From Treponema sp. (GTDB taxonomy: Bacteria > Spirochaetota > Spirochaetia > Treponematales > Treponemataceae), in assembly GCA_022510925.1 (NCBI GenBank), contig JAFLSO010000011.1, positions 1 through 52,506 on the forward strand: DNA of 52,506 nt, read 5' to 3'. The notes beneath the pieces are model-generated. The model was not told where the DNA came from. It ran no database searches and worked only from the letters and a program-made list of their open reading frames with translations. Every line of letters begins with the position of its first letter. Within the stretch, counting starts at the first letter, position 1. This document shows positions 33,342 to 41,411 of this stretch, piece after piece. The translations under genes and the position numbers were made by a program.

Positions 33342-34039
33342 CCAGTTTCACGCAAGACCCCGCGACAAAACTTTTAGGAAGCCCCGATGCCATAAAGGAG
33401 CTTTCAGAGAAAGACAGCGCGGACATACTGATTATCTCGGACTCGCACGGTGCGGCCGCCAACCTGCGCCTTGCCGTCATGGAGAACGGCAGGTCATGCG
33501 ACGCGCTCGTTTTCTGCGGCGATGGAATATCGGACATTGCGGCGCTTACGGAGCATGCACTGCGGGAGCCGGGTCTTGCATCGTGCGTTCCTCCTGTGAC
33601 GGCGTTCGTTCAGGGCAACAATGACTTTGACATATATCCGTTCGTGAATCCGTTCTACGGCACGGATGAGGGGCAGGACTATTACGTGAACGCGCGAATT
33701 CCCATGGAGCAGAGCATAACAGTGTGCGGGCACAGGATATACATCACCCACGGCCACAGATATTCGCTTTACGGCGGAACAAAGCACTTGGAGAGCGAGG
33801 CCATGAAAAGAGGTGCGCAGATAGCGCTCTACGGCCACACTCACATAGCGCGAATCGTAAATCAGACAGGAATGTATATACTTAACCCGGGAAGCATATC
33901 AAGGCCCCGCGGAGGACAGCCGCCCTCTTTCGCCAGACTGAGCCTTAGAAAAGGTGATCCAAATTTCAGCGGAATAATTTACGAGCTTAAGGCCGGCGGG
34001 TCTGCTCCGTATGTGCCAAAACCAGATTTCTACTGGTAA
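33338..34039 (+). CDS. YfcE-like metallophosphodiesterase
   Basis: Calcineurin-like phosphoesterase of 233 residues with the metal motifs in order: IISDSHG, FCGDGISD, VQGNND, THGHRY and YGHTHIA, with NPGSISRPRGG after the last motif as in the YfcE/MJ0936 family. These enzymes hydrolyse phosphodiesters in vitro; the physiological substrate is unknown. The start is TTG at 33338, overlapping the upstream stop as TTGA. The stop (34037-34039) abuts the stop of the convergent MBL gene at 34040. Confidence 0.9.
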   Translation: MTSFTQDPATKLLGSPDAIKELSEKDSADILIISDSHGAAANLRLAVMENGRSCDALVFCGDGISDIAALTEHALREPGLASCVPPVTAFVQGNNDFDIYPFVNPFYGTDEGQDYYVNARIPMEQSITVCGHRIYITHGHRYSLYGGTKHLESEAMKRGAQIALYGHTHIARIVNQTGMYILNPGSISRPRGGQPPSFARLSLRKGDPNFSGIIYELKAGGSAPYVPKPDFYW

Positions 34040-34759
34040 TCAGAAATCATTCAGATTCTCTTCCAGCCTGAACGCCACGGTCTCATGCCCGGGAAACACC
34101 AGCGTGTCGCCCGGAAGATTCGAGTAGATTCGGCGGAGACTCTGCATGAGGATTTTATGATTTCCGCCGGGAAGATCAGTCCTTCCGTAAGAATGAAAGA
34201 ACACGGTGTCGCCGCTCAAAAGAATCCTCCGCTCCGTGTTATAAAGACAGCAGCCTCCCGGAGTATGACCCGGCGTGTGGATTACAGTCCACTCAGAAAG
34301 CCCGCCGCTGAAACTCTCAAAGTCCGCCGCATTCAGGGGCTCCATAATATCGCGCAGATTTTTTCCATGGCGCAGAAACGCGCTTGGCTCAGGAAGATTT
34401 GTAAGCGCCGGCAGAAAGGCCCCGAATCCTATTCTCTCAAGACTGGCCTCATGCATTCTTAAAGACGACCTGCCTATGTACGGCGCGTCATCTTCATGGA
34501 TAAGGACGGGCAGATCATGCCACACATCGCGCAGATGCCTTATGCCTAACACATGGTCAAAATGCCCGTGCGTAAGAATCACGGCCACCGGCACACAGGA
34601 CTTGCTTTTAAGCGCGGAGGAGATTTTATCCTCATCGCCGCTCTCTCTGCATGCGGCAGGATCCACCACCAGCACATAGGGTCCGCCTAACGAAACCAGG
34701 AATGTGTTCACGTCAAGCGGACCTGTGCTAATAAGACTCACGCAATGCGAATCTGTCAA
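34040..34759 (-). CDS. Metallo-beta-lactamase-fold hydrolase, glyoxalase II-like
   Basis: A 239-residue soluble hydrolase with the full metal set: THGHFDHVLG (HxHxDH), HTPGHTPGGCCLY, LLSGDTVFF and a final FPGHETVA. The order and length match the glyoxalase II-related MBL subfamily, which cleaves thioesters such as hydroxyacyl-glutathione; the substrate here is not known and could be other than glutathione in a spirochaete. The start is TTG at 34757-34759, overlapping the upstream stop as TTGA. It is the last gene of the clpP operon. Confidence 0.88.
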   Translation of the reverse strand: MTDSHCVSLISTGPLDVNTFLVSLGGPYVLVVDPAACRESGDEDKISSALKSKSCVPVAVILTHGHFDHVLGIRHLRDVWHDLPVLIHEDDAPYIGRSSLRMHEASLERIGFGAFLPALTNLPEPSAFLRHGKNLRDIMEPLNAADFESFSGGLSEWTVIHTPGHTPGGCCLYNTERRILLSGDTVFFHSYGRTDLPGGNHKILMQSLRRIYSNLPGDTLVFPGHETVAFRLEENLNDF

Positions 34760-35670
34760 TATGCCTCTCCGTTACCAAAGTGGCTTTTAACCTGACCGTC
34801 ATCCGTGGTCTCGCTGTAAGGCGCCACAGGCTCGGAGCTAACCGGCGTGGAGGAGCTTACGGGGGCGGGCGCGGACTGGGTCTCCTGCGCGGGCTCCGTA
34901 ACTTGCTTAGATGCGAACGCGCTCTGCTCCGCGGCAATCTGCGCTGTGGCCACATTCTCCTCCGCCACGGCATGGCCCTCATTGCTTACATTCGCGGGGA
35001 TATAATCCTCTGCGCCGGACTGCGTCTCCTCCTGAGAGGCCGCCTCCTCTTTCTGACGTGAGGAATAGCTCACGCTCAGAGTGCGCCCGCGGTAATCATA
35101 TCCGTTAAGGGCTTTTATCGCTTTCTCGCAATCCTCAGTGAAAAGCTGAATGAACGAGTAATTCGCAAGGACCTTTATGTCGCCTATGCGGTCACGCTCA
35201 AGACCTGCCACGCTCACCAGAAGCCCCACCAAATCACGCGGGAACACACGGCGGTTCCGTCCTATTCCTATAAAAATGGATGTGGCCAGAGCGGGGTCTA
35301 TCTGCGTGCGCGGAGGACGCTCCCTGGGCTCCTCGCGGCTTTCCGTGCGCTCGCGGCGCTCAGAATTACGCTCGTTGCGCTCATTGCGCTCTGTGCGGTT
35401 AAAGCGCTCTCCGCGCTCACGGTCACGCTCGCGGCCAAAACGCTCATTGCGGTCACGGTTAAAGCGTCCGCCGCGCCCAAGCGACTGCTTGACAAGATAA
35501 GCCGTCACATACTTTCTGCGCGAGAAAGGAACATTCTTTTTATAAAGTTTTTGGATTTTATCCAAAGCCTGAATCTCTGCCTCTGTGGCATTCTCCACAC
35601 GGCCCAGCGCATCAGCAAGAAAAGATGCAATCTGCTCTTCATTCACATTAACTTCACGAGTATAAGACAT
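34756..35670 (-). CDS. Stand-alone DbpA-type RNA-binding protein with Arg-rich linker
   Basis: A 304-residue protein with three parts. Residues 1-60 are helical. An unusually Arg-, Glu- and Asn-rich linker follows (about 60-115, dense in RxER and NER repeats). A DbpA RNA-binding domain lies at about 118-195 (TSIFIGIGRNRR, VLANYSFIQLF, ALNGYDYRGRTLSVS), the domain that guides DEAD-box helicases such as DbpA and YxiN to 23S rRNA. The C-terminal 100 residues are Ala-, Glu- and Pro-rich and disordered. No helicase core is present in this protein. AAGGAG precedes the ATG. A role in RNA or ribosome handling is inference. Confidence 0.85.
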   Translation of the reverse strand: MSYTREVNVNEEQIASFLADALGRVENATEAEIQALDKIQKLYKKNVPFSRRKYVTAYLVKQSLGRGGRFNRDRNERFGRERDRERGERFNRTERNERNERNSERRERTESREEPRERPPRTQIDPALATSIFIGIGRNRRVFPRDLVGLLVSVAGLERDRIGDIKVLANYSFIQLFTEDCEKAIKALNGYDYRGRTLSVSYSSRQKEEAASQEETQSGAEDYIPANVSNEGHAVAEENVATAQIAAEQSAFASKQVTEPAQETQSAPAPVSSSTPVSSEPVAPYSETTDDGQVKSHFGNGEAY

Positions 35671-35680
35671 AAAAATCTCC

Positions 35681-36607
35681 TTATGATAAAATTAAGTCCG
35701 CCATATAACAGGAGCCGCTCCGTTTAAAACCTAATCGGTCAAGCAAAGGCTCCATTTCCTGCGGAATAATACTGTTTCCTAACAGAACCCATTGTATTCC
35801 GTTTTGCTTCAGCAGAGCAAGGCTTTGTGAAAAAAGCTCTCCTCCTATGCCGAGCCCACGGTAATCATGGAGTACAAAACAATCCGTAAGGACAACAGTT
35901 TTTTTTGCCTGGGACGGGCAGAACGCAGCCAAAACACAGCCGGCGAATTCCTCTGACTGGGTGCGGCACACAAAACCCATTTTATTTTCAGGGGCCGCAA
36001 GCGCTGAGACCTGCTGCCATAAAAATGCCGCCGCATTTCCTAACTCGCCTTCATACTGAGTTTTAAACTCTTCCGCCACTAGAATTTTTCCGCGCTCTAC
36101 ATCCTCATTGTCCCTAACAGAGGAGTATGAATTGAAGGTAAAGTCGCTCTGCAAAAGCTCATCCGTTTCTTCTAAAAAATCTTCTGACGAGCTGCTCAGC
36201 GCTTCCAGACCCCATGACTCGCGGAGAAAAGCATACCATTCAGCGATGCGTTTTTTCATGCATTTGTTTTTATAAAAATGCCACTTGCGCTCTATCTGCG
36301 GGTACGCCTTTAGCACATCCTTAAAATTCCTGAACACCCCCCTGCCGCTGTCAAGCACATTCTTTAGCTCCGTGTGCGCGAGCGGCGAATGTAAATTTTC
36401 CGTAAAAGATACCAGAAGCGCATAGCCGTCGCCGCTGGTCCATTCCGGCAGGGCGTAAAATCTTTCTGAGTCCGGGCCGCCTGAATTCAAAGCCGAATCT
36501 TTAGACACTAAACTCGCAGTCTGCGCATCCACAAAACTGGTGTTTGTTTGATCTTCCATGGCAAACAGAATGTCAGATACTAAAGAGTCCGTAAGCTCAA
36601 AAATCAT
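35681..36607 (-). CDS. GNAT-family acetyltransferase
   Basis: A 308-residue protein. The C-terminal domain (about 200-305) has the GNAT acetyl-CoA fold: VVLTDCFVLHDYRGLGIGGELFSQSLALL, where DYRGLGIGGELF fits the RxxGxG/A pyrophosphate-binding motif, and GIQWVLLGN. The N-terminal 190 residues are helical and not recognised. Substrate unknown. The start has only a weak ribosome binding site (AGGA about 13 bases upstream), and an in-frame ATG 16 codons later is possible. It sits 27 bases after clpP and 10 before the DbpA-type gene. Confidence 0.85.
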   Translation of the reverse strand: MIFELTDSLVSDILFAMEDQTNTSFVDAQTASLVSKDSALNSGGPDSERFYALPEWTSGDGYALLVSFTENLHSPLAHTELKNVLDSGRGVFRNFKDVLKAYPQIERKWHFYKNKCMKKRIAEWYAFLRESWGLEALSSSSEDFLEETDELLQSDFTFNSYSSVRDNEDVERGKILVAEEFKTQYEGELGNAAAFLWQQVSALAAPENKMGFVCRTQSEEFAGCVLAAFCPSQAKKTVVLTDCFVLHDYRGLGIGGELFSQSLALLKQNGIQWVLLGNSIIPQEMEPLLDRLGFKRSGSCYMADLILS

Positions 36608-36634
36608 TTTTACATTTACGTCCTGCGAAGAAAC

Positions 36635-37231
36635 TTATTTTAAATCAGACCGCTTAAATATAACTTTGCTTATAAGGCCGTAAGAGACAGACTCCTCCGC
36701 ATTAAGCCAGTAGTCGCGGTCCGTGTCCTTTGTGACTTTATCCAAGGACGCTCCTGTCTCCTGCGCGATAATTTCGTTTATCTTAGCTTTTGTCTTAGCT
36801 ATTTCCGCCGCATGAATCTCAATGTCAGTGGCCACGCCCTTCATGCCGCTTGACGGCTGATGAATAAGATAATGGCTGTGCGGGAATCCCAGGCGACGCT
36901 CTTTGGGAGCCGCAAGAAGGATAAGGGCGGCCGCGCTGGCCACAAGCCCCATGCCCACGGTGTAGACAGGCGCGTTTATGAAGCGGATTGTATCAAAAAT
37001 AGCGAAGCCGGCGTCCACATCACCGCCCGGTGAATCTATGTAAAGATAAATGGGCTCCGTGCTGTCCGCCTCCATGACCAAAAGCTGGCGCACGATTTTC
37101 TCAGCAAGCTCCTCGTTCACCTCGCCGCTCATAAGAATCTGGCGGGTCTTTAAAAATTTCTCAGAAAGAGAATCTGGAGCCGCGTCTTTTTTCTGCCCGT
37201 CTTTTTCTTCCTCGCAAAATATACCGTTCAT
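36635..37231 (-). CDS. clpP: ClpP-family serine protease subunit
   Basis: Proteolytic subunit of an ATP-dependent Clp protease; works as a double heptamer with ClpX or ClpA-type unfoldases. The catalytic triad is intact: S99 in GLVASAAAL, H124 in HYLIHQPSSG and D173 in DTDRDYWLNAEES. The motif YIDSPGGDV holds the oxyanion part. The sequence around the Ser (GLVASAAAL) departs from GQAASMGA of the main housekeeping ClpP, which suggests a second, variant ClpP of the kind found next to a main one in spirochaetes. GGAG lies 6 bases upstream of the start. It heads a four-gene operon. Confidence 0.93.
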   Translation of the reverse strand: MNGIFCEEEKDGQKKDAAPDSLSEKFLKTRQILMSGEVNEELAEKIVRQLLVMEADSTEPIYLYIDSPGGDVDAGFAIFDTIRFINAPVYTVGMGLVASAAALILLAAPKERRLGFPHSHYLIHQPSSGMKGVATDIEIHAAEIAKTKAKINEIIAQETGASLDKVTKDTDRDYWLNAEESVSYGLISKVIFKRSDLK

Positions 37232-37260
37232 GGTTTCTCCGTAATTTAATGACTAGACTA

Positions 37261-37289
37261 AAGATACTAAAATTCAGCGAAAATGTCTA
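37261..37289 (-). promoter_or_regulatory. Promoter of the clpP operon
   Basis: On the minus strand TAGACA (37289-37284), 17-base spacer, TATCTT (37266-37261). The mRNA would have a leader of about 25-30 bases with the GGAG binding site. Confidence 0.55.
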
Positions 37290-37351
37290 TCACAGGTAAA
37301 TTTAAAACAGCATTCCCGCAGGATTCATCCGCACGAGCCGGGGAGCATACG

Positions 37352-38245
37352 TCAGGGAGCGCTTTTTGCCATTCTCCAGAATTCAAGCATCCGGGCCCTG
37401 TGCTCCGCGTCCATGGGAATACCGCAGCGCCGCATCTCCTGCTCTACAAAAGTAAAGCGCCTGTAGAATTTCACGTTCGCTTTCTCCAGCGCGACAGCGG
37501 CATCTATTCCGTTCATGCGCAGGAAATTTATCACAGAAAGAATAAGGTCTCCCGCCTCTTCCTCCGCGGAAAGAAATTCCTCCCTGGCAGACGCTACGGC
37601 AGGAAGCGCGGGATTCTTGTCGCCTGAGTCCGCCAGAGCCTTTTTCAGCGCGGAGACCGCCTCGTCCAGCTCGCTTAGCTCCTCCTGTATTTTATCCCTG
37701 GCGGCAGAGTCATCGCTCCACTCAAAGCCCCGTCCCGCCGCCTTGGACAAGTATTTCCGTGATTTTAAAATCGGCGGAAACCCTGAGGGAACCTCATCCA
37801 GCGCGGAGTCTTTCTTGCGTCTCTCCACATTCTCTTTTATGAAATCCCAGCGCGAATTAACTTTGTCAAGGGACCTGCCCTCCGCCCCGTCATTAGAGCC
37901 GTCATCCTCATTGAACACGTGGGGATGCCTCCGAACAAGTTTTCCGCACACGCCGTTCATGACATCTTTCACAGAGAAAACATTTCTCTGCTCGAACATC
38001 ACGGCGGTGAGCATAAGATTATAGAAGAGGTCACCCAGCTCCTCGCAGGCATTCCCGGCATCCTCATTTGTGAGGGCGTCAATAAGCTCAAAGCATTCCT
38101 CGATAATGTACTGCCGCATTGAGAGCGGAGTCTGCGCCGCATCCCACGGGCATCCTCCGGGGAACCTTAATTTTCTGGCAAGCTCGTAGACGCGCTCCAT
38201 GGAGCCGGCAGTGTCAGGGGCATCCTGCTCTATCTGAGCGCTCAT
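37352..38245 (-). CDS. mazG: MazG nucleoside triphosphate pyrophosphohydrolase
   Basis: Hydrolyses non-canonical or excess (d)NTPs to the monophosphate and pyrophosphate. The N-terminal MazG domain has the GGCPWDAAQT start, EECFELIDAL and EELGDLFYNLM (EExxE and ExxD metal motif). The second half contains a further AGDLILSVIN with EEEAGDL (metal pattern). About 297 residues, near the E. coli length. I use the ATG at 38243-38245, which gives an ATGA overlap with the pth stop; a longer frame from 38263 is possible. Confidence 0.93.
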   Translation of the reverse strand: MSAQIEQDAPDTAGSMERVYELARKLRFPGGCPWDAAQTPLSMRQYIIEECFELIDALTNEDAGNACEELGDLFYNLMLTAVMFEQRNVFSVKDVMNGVCGKLVRRHPHVFNEDDGSNDGAEGRSLDKVNSRWDFIKENVERRKKDSALDEVPSGFPPILKSRKYLSKAAGRGFEWSDDSAARDKIQEELSELDEAVSALKKALADSGDKNPALPAVASAREEFLSAEEEAGDLILSVINFLRMNGIDAAVALEKANVKFYRRFTFVEQEMRRCGIPMDAEHRARMLEFWRMAKSAP

Positions 38246-38889
38246 AGTTTTTTCTTCCCCCACTCGGACAGCAGTCTCTGCGGCTCACGCGACGTTATAA
38301 GCTCCGCAAAGAATTCCTCCGTCCGCATAAAGACCTGCGACAGGACTATACGCTCATCCGCTGAGAATGAGCCCAGCACATAACCGGCCACATCTCCGCC
38401 GGCAGGCTTTCCCACTCCGAACCTGAGCCGCCAGAAATCTGCGGTTCCCAGGACCGCCTTAGCGGAGCGCAGCCCGTTATGTCCTCCGAGCCCGCCGCCA
38501 TGCTTAAGGCTCACGGTGGACAGAGGGAGCTCTATCTCATCATGCACCACAAGTATGTCCTCCGCCGGAATCTTGTAGAACCGCGCGGCCTCCCCTATCG
38601 CCTCGCCGCTTAAGTTCATGTATGTGAGGGGCTTTAGAAAATAAACTTTTAAGGGATGCTCCGCCGGCAGTGGCAGAGAGCCGTCACCGCGTTTTTTTAA
38701 AAGACCGCGGTCGCAGAGCCATGAGACTAAATCCGTGAAATCCGCCGCGAAAAAATCCGACTTGAATTTTCTGGACCATGAGAATTCAGAAGCGAACGGA
38801 AGCGAATCCTGAAAGAGCCATGCCACATTGTGCCTGGTGTCCGCGTATTCGCTTCCGTAGTTTCCTAAAAATGCTACTAACTGAATCAT
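38242..38889 (-). CDS. pth: Peptidyl-tRNA hydrolase
   Basis: Releases peptide from peptidyl-tRNA that has dropped off the ribosome. Family motifs are FLGNYGSEYADTRHNVAW (with the catalytic His of TRHNVG-like), LKPLTYMNLSGEAI, VVHDEIELPL and KHGGGLGGHNGLRS. The ATG at 38887-38889 is chosen because it starts MIQLVAFLGN, as in the family, and lies eight bases after a -10 box; the frame upstream of it is not family-like. It is 215 residues long. Together with mazG it forms an ATGA-linked operon. Confidence 0.95.
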   Translation of the reverse strand: MIQLVAFLGNYGSEYADTRHNVAWLFQDSLPFASEFSWSRKFKSDFFAADFTDLVSWLCDRGLLKKRGDGSLPLPAEHPLKVYFLKPLTYMNLSGEAIGEAARFYKIPAEDILVVHDEIELPLSTVSLKHGGGLGGHNGLRSAKAVLGTADFWRLRFGVGKPAGGDVAGYVLGSFSADERIVLSQVFMRTEEFFAELITSREPQRLLSEWGKKKL

Positions 38890-38896
38890 GCGTGCG

Positions 38897-38925
38897 ATTA
38901 TAGCACAATTATTTCCTTGTGCCAA
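38897..38925 (-). promoter_or_regulatory. Promoter giving a leaderless pth mRNA
   Basis: On the minus strand TTGGCA (38925-38920), 17-base spacer, TATAAT (38902-38897), then seven bases and the ATG at 38889. The promoter lies partly inside the 3' end of the metal ATPase gene. No ribosome binding site is visible. Confidence 0.72.
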
Positions 38926-40972
38926 ACCACAGGAGGCGCATGGAATTCAAAACCGCGAGCATGGTTACGCCCACATCGCTGAAAACCGCCGCCCACATGT
39001 TCGCTATTCCCAGCGCACACAGAATCATTATGAGTGTCTTTACGCCTAGGGCGAACAGAAGATTCTGGCGCACGTTGGCCATGGATTTTTTTGCCAGACG
39101 GATGGCGAGCGATATTTTCATAAGATTGTCGTCCATGATTACCACGTCCGCGGCCTCTATGGCGCTGTCGCTTCCCAAGGCGCCCATGGCAATGCCCACG
39201 TCGCTGCGGCTCAGGACGGGCGCGTCATTTATTCCGTCACCCACAAACGCCACTCTTTTCTTAGTGGCCTCATAAAGGCTCAGCTCCTCCTCCAGCCTGT
39301 GCACTTTATCCTGCGGCAAAAGCTCCGCGTAGAATTTATTGATGCCCAGATTCTCGGAGACTTTCTGCGCCACACCCGCGGCATCCCCGGTGAGCATTAC
39401 AGTCCGCTCCACGCCGCACTTTTTAAGAGCAGCCACCGCCTCTCTGGAAGAGGATTTCTCAACGTCACTTATGACTATGAATCCGCAGTACGTGCCGTCC
39501 ACCGCCACATGAACCAGAGTTCCCGCGGCATCCTGTGCCTGTGGGAGAAGCGTAAAATCTTTCACGCCCTGGCTCTGCATGAGCCTGGCATTTCCCGCGC
39601 AGATCGTCTTTCCCAGCACCACGGTCCTAACGCCCTGACCGCTAAGCTCCTCCACCTGCTCCATGGTAAGCGTCTCGCACACGTCGCAGTGATGCGCGGT
39701 CTTTAAGGAAAGAGAGATGGGATGATTGCTCCCGCACTCCGCGTGTGTCGCATACGCCAGAAGCTCGTCACGGCTGATTCCGGATGATTCCAGCGGATAG
39801 ATTCCTGTGACCTCGAACACACCTTTAGTGAGCGTTCCTGTTTTGTCAAACACCACGGTCTTAATCTGAGAGAGCATCTCTATGTAGTTGGAGCCTTTCA
39901 CAAGTATTCCGTTCTTGGAAGAGAGGCCTATGCCCGCAAAGAAACTCAACGGCACGGAGATGACAAGCGCGCACGGACAGCTTACCACAAGAAGCTCAAG
40001 CGCCCTGTAAATCCACGTGCGCCACACCTCGCTTCCGCCGCCCAGAATCACGGAGGGAACCACCGCCAGCGCCACCGCGATTATGCAGACCACAGGAGTG
40101 TACACCCGCGCGAACCGCGTGATGAACTTTTCGCTGCGGGCCTTCTTATTCTGCGCTGTCTCGACCATATCAAGCACGCGGCTCACCGTGCTCTCGGAGA
40201 ACGGCTTTGTCACTTTTATCTCAAGCACGCCGCTTGTGTTCACGCAGCCGGACAGAATCTCGCACTGCTCAAAGACTTCCCTGGGAACGCTCTCGCCGGT
40301 AAGCGCCGATGTGTCCACAAAAGATTTTCCGCTCACAACTATGCCGTCCAGCGGAACACGCTCTCCCGGGCGCACCACGATTGTCTCTCCCACGCCCACA
40401 TCCTGCGCCAGGACAGTCTCCTCCTTTCCGTCACGGCGCACGGTAGCTTTGTCCGGGCGGATGTCCATCAATGATTTTATGGAGTGCCGGCTTTTCTCCA
40501 CGGCGAAATCCTCCAGGCACTCACCGATTTGAAAGAGAATCATCACGGCCACCGCCTCGCTGAATTCACCCATGGCTATGGCGCCCACCGTGGCGACCGA
40601 CATAAGGAATTCCTCGCCGAAAATCTGCTTATGTAAAAGGCCCTCCACCGCCTCGCGCAGAACGTGCAGGCCGCTGACCAGATACGCGCCAAAGTAAAGC
40701 GCCAGGTATGCCGCGTGAATCACCAGAAAGACAGTGGCGTTTCCTTTTGCGACAGGCCCTTCATAAGAGAAAAGCGGAAGCTTGTGGACAAGCAGCGCAA
40801 GCACAAAAAGAACCGCGGAGATAATTATCTTTTTTACGGAAGTCTCCTCGCCGTGCTCGTGCTCATGGTCTCCGTGACCGTCCTCATGCGAATGGCAGCA
40901 GCCGCATGAAGAGCCCCCGCCCGCGGCGCAGTCCTCATCATGCTCTTTGTGATGCTCATGTGTGTGTGCCAT
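38909..40972 (-). CDS. P-type heavy-metal ATPase, probably zinc exporter
   Basis: A 687-residue P1B-type ATPase. The metal-binding transmembrane motif is SCPCALV and the phosphorylated Asp is D376 in FDKTGTLTKG. Hinge motif GDGINDAPVL is present. The N-terminus is a His-, Cys- and Glu-rich cytoplasmic tail (HTHEHHKEHDEDC, CGCCHSHEDGHGDHEHEHGEE), typical of zinc- or cadmium-transporting pumps. Metal identity follows from the linked sensor, which has a zinc-type site. AAGGAG lies 8 bases upstream, 22 bases after the regulator gene. Confidence 0.93.
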   Translation of the reverse strand: MAHTHEHHKEHDEDCAAGGGSSCGCCHSHEDGHGDHEHEHGEETSVKKIIISAVLFVLALLVHKLPLFSYEGPVAKGNATVFLVIHAAYLALYFGAYLVSGLHVLREAVEGLLHKQIFGEEFLMSVATVGAIAMGEFSEAVAVMILFQIGECLEDFAVEKSRHSIKSLMDIRPDKATVRRDGKEETVLAQDVGVGETIVVRPGERVPLDGIVVSGKSFVDTSALTGESVPREVFEQCEILSGCVNTSGVLEIKVTKPFSESTVSRVLDMVETAQNKKARSEKFITRFARVYTPVVCIIAVALAVVPSVILGGGSEVWRTWIYRALELLVVSCPCALVISVPLSFFAGIGLSSKNGILVKGSNYIEMLSQIKTVVFDKTGTLTKGVFEVTGIYPLESSGISRDELLAYATHAECGSNHPISLSLKTAHHCDVCETLTMEQVEELSGQGVRTVVLGKTICAGNARLMQSQGVKDFTLLPQAQDAAGTLVHVAVDGTYCGFIVISDVEKSSSREAVAALKKCGVERTVMLTGDAAGVAQKVSENLGINKFYAELLPQDKVHRLEEELSLYEATKKRVAFVGDGINDAPVLSRSDVGIAMGALGSDSAIEAADVVIMDDNLMKISLAIRLAKKSMANVRQNLLFALGVKTLIMILCALGIANMWAAVFSDVGVTMLAVLNSMRLLWFGTRK

Positions 40973-40994
40973 AAAAATCTCCTTATGATTTATG

Positions 40995-41318
40995 TTATGC
41001 TTCCAGTACGTGTTCCAGCCCTATGTTTATGATGGAACGCACATGGGAGTCTGAGAGCGAATAAATCTGCTGCTGGCCTACGCGCTCGCTTTTTACAAGA
41101 AGGCTTTTTCTGAGCATGCGCAGCTGCTGGCTTACGGCGGGCTGTGAAATCTGAAGATGGTTCGCAAGCTCCGTAACGTTCATGCTCCTGTCCAAAAGCG
41201 CGTAAAGGATTTTCACCCGAGTGGAGTCACCGAAATTCTTAAACAGCTCCGCAAGGGCCGTGAGGACACTCTCCAGATTTTTGGGCGGTATGCATATTTC
41301 CTTAGTCTTTCTGCTCAT
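40995..41318 (-). CDS. ArsR/SmtB-family zinc-responsive repressor
   Basis: A 107-residue winged-helix repressor that regulates the metal ATPase. The recognition helix segment is TELANHLQISQPAVSQQLRMLR. The alpha-5 helix has the ligand set D90, H92, H103 and E106 in the exact spacing of the zinc site of SmtB and CzrA (D-x-H-x10-H-x2-E). The Cys residues of the CadC alpha-3N cadmium site (ELCVCDL) are absent (ELANHLQ here). Zinc release from DNA is therefore the likely mode. The gene's own promoter carries a palindromic operator. Confidence 0.93.
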   Translation of the reverse strand: MSRKTKEICIPPKNLESVLTALAELFKNFGDSTRVKILYALLDRSMNVTELANHLQISQPAVSQQLRMLRKSLLVKSERVGQQQIYSLSDSHVRSIINIGLEHVLEA

Positions 41319-41351
41319 AACTCATTCCGTTTGATAATTTAATCACATTCT

Positions 41352-41373
41352 TATATAAGCATACACTTATATA
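41352..41373 (-). promoter_or_regulatory. Operator for the ArsR/SmtB-family repressor
   Basis: Perfect 8-base inverted repeat TATATAAG (41352-41359) and CTTATATA (41366-41373) with a 6-base centre. The shape fits the AT-rich palindromes bound by SmtB-family repressors, and it overlaps the -10 box of the only promoter before the operon, so the bound repressor would block RNA polymerase. Confidence 0.75.
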
Positions 41374-41386
41374 TTCAGAATGTCAA
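41358..41386 (-). promoter_or_regulatory. Promoter of the metal-sensor/ATPase operon
   Basis: On the minus strand TTGACA (41386-41381), 17-base spacer, TATGCT (41363-41358). The -10 box sits inside the palindromic operator. Transcription would start near 41351, giving a leader of about 33 bases. Confidence 0.72.
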
Positions 41387-41411
41387 GTCCGTGCGGAAAA
41401 ACTGGTACAGA

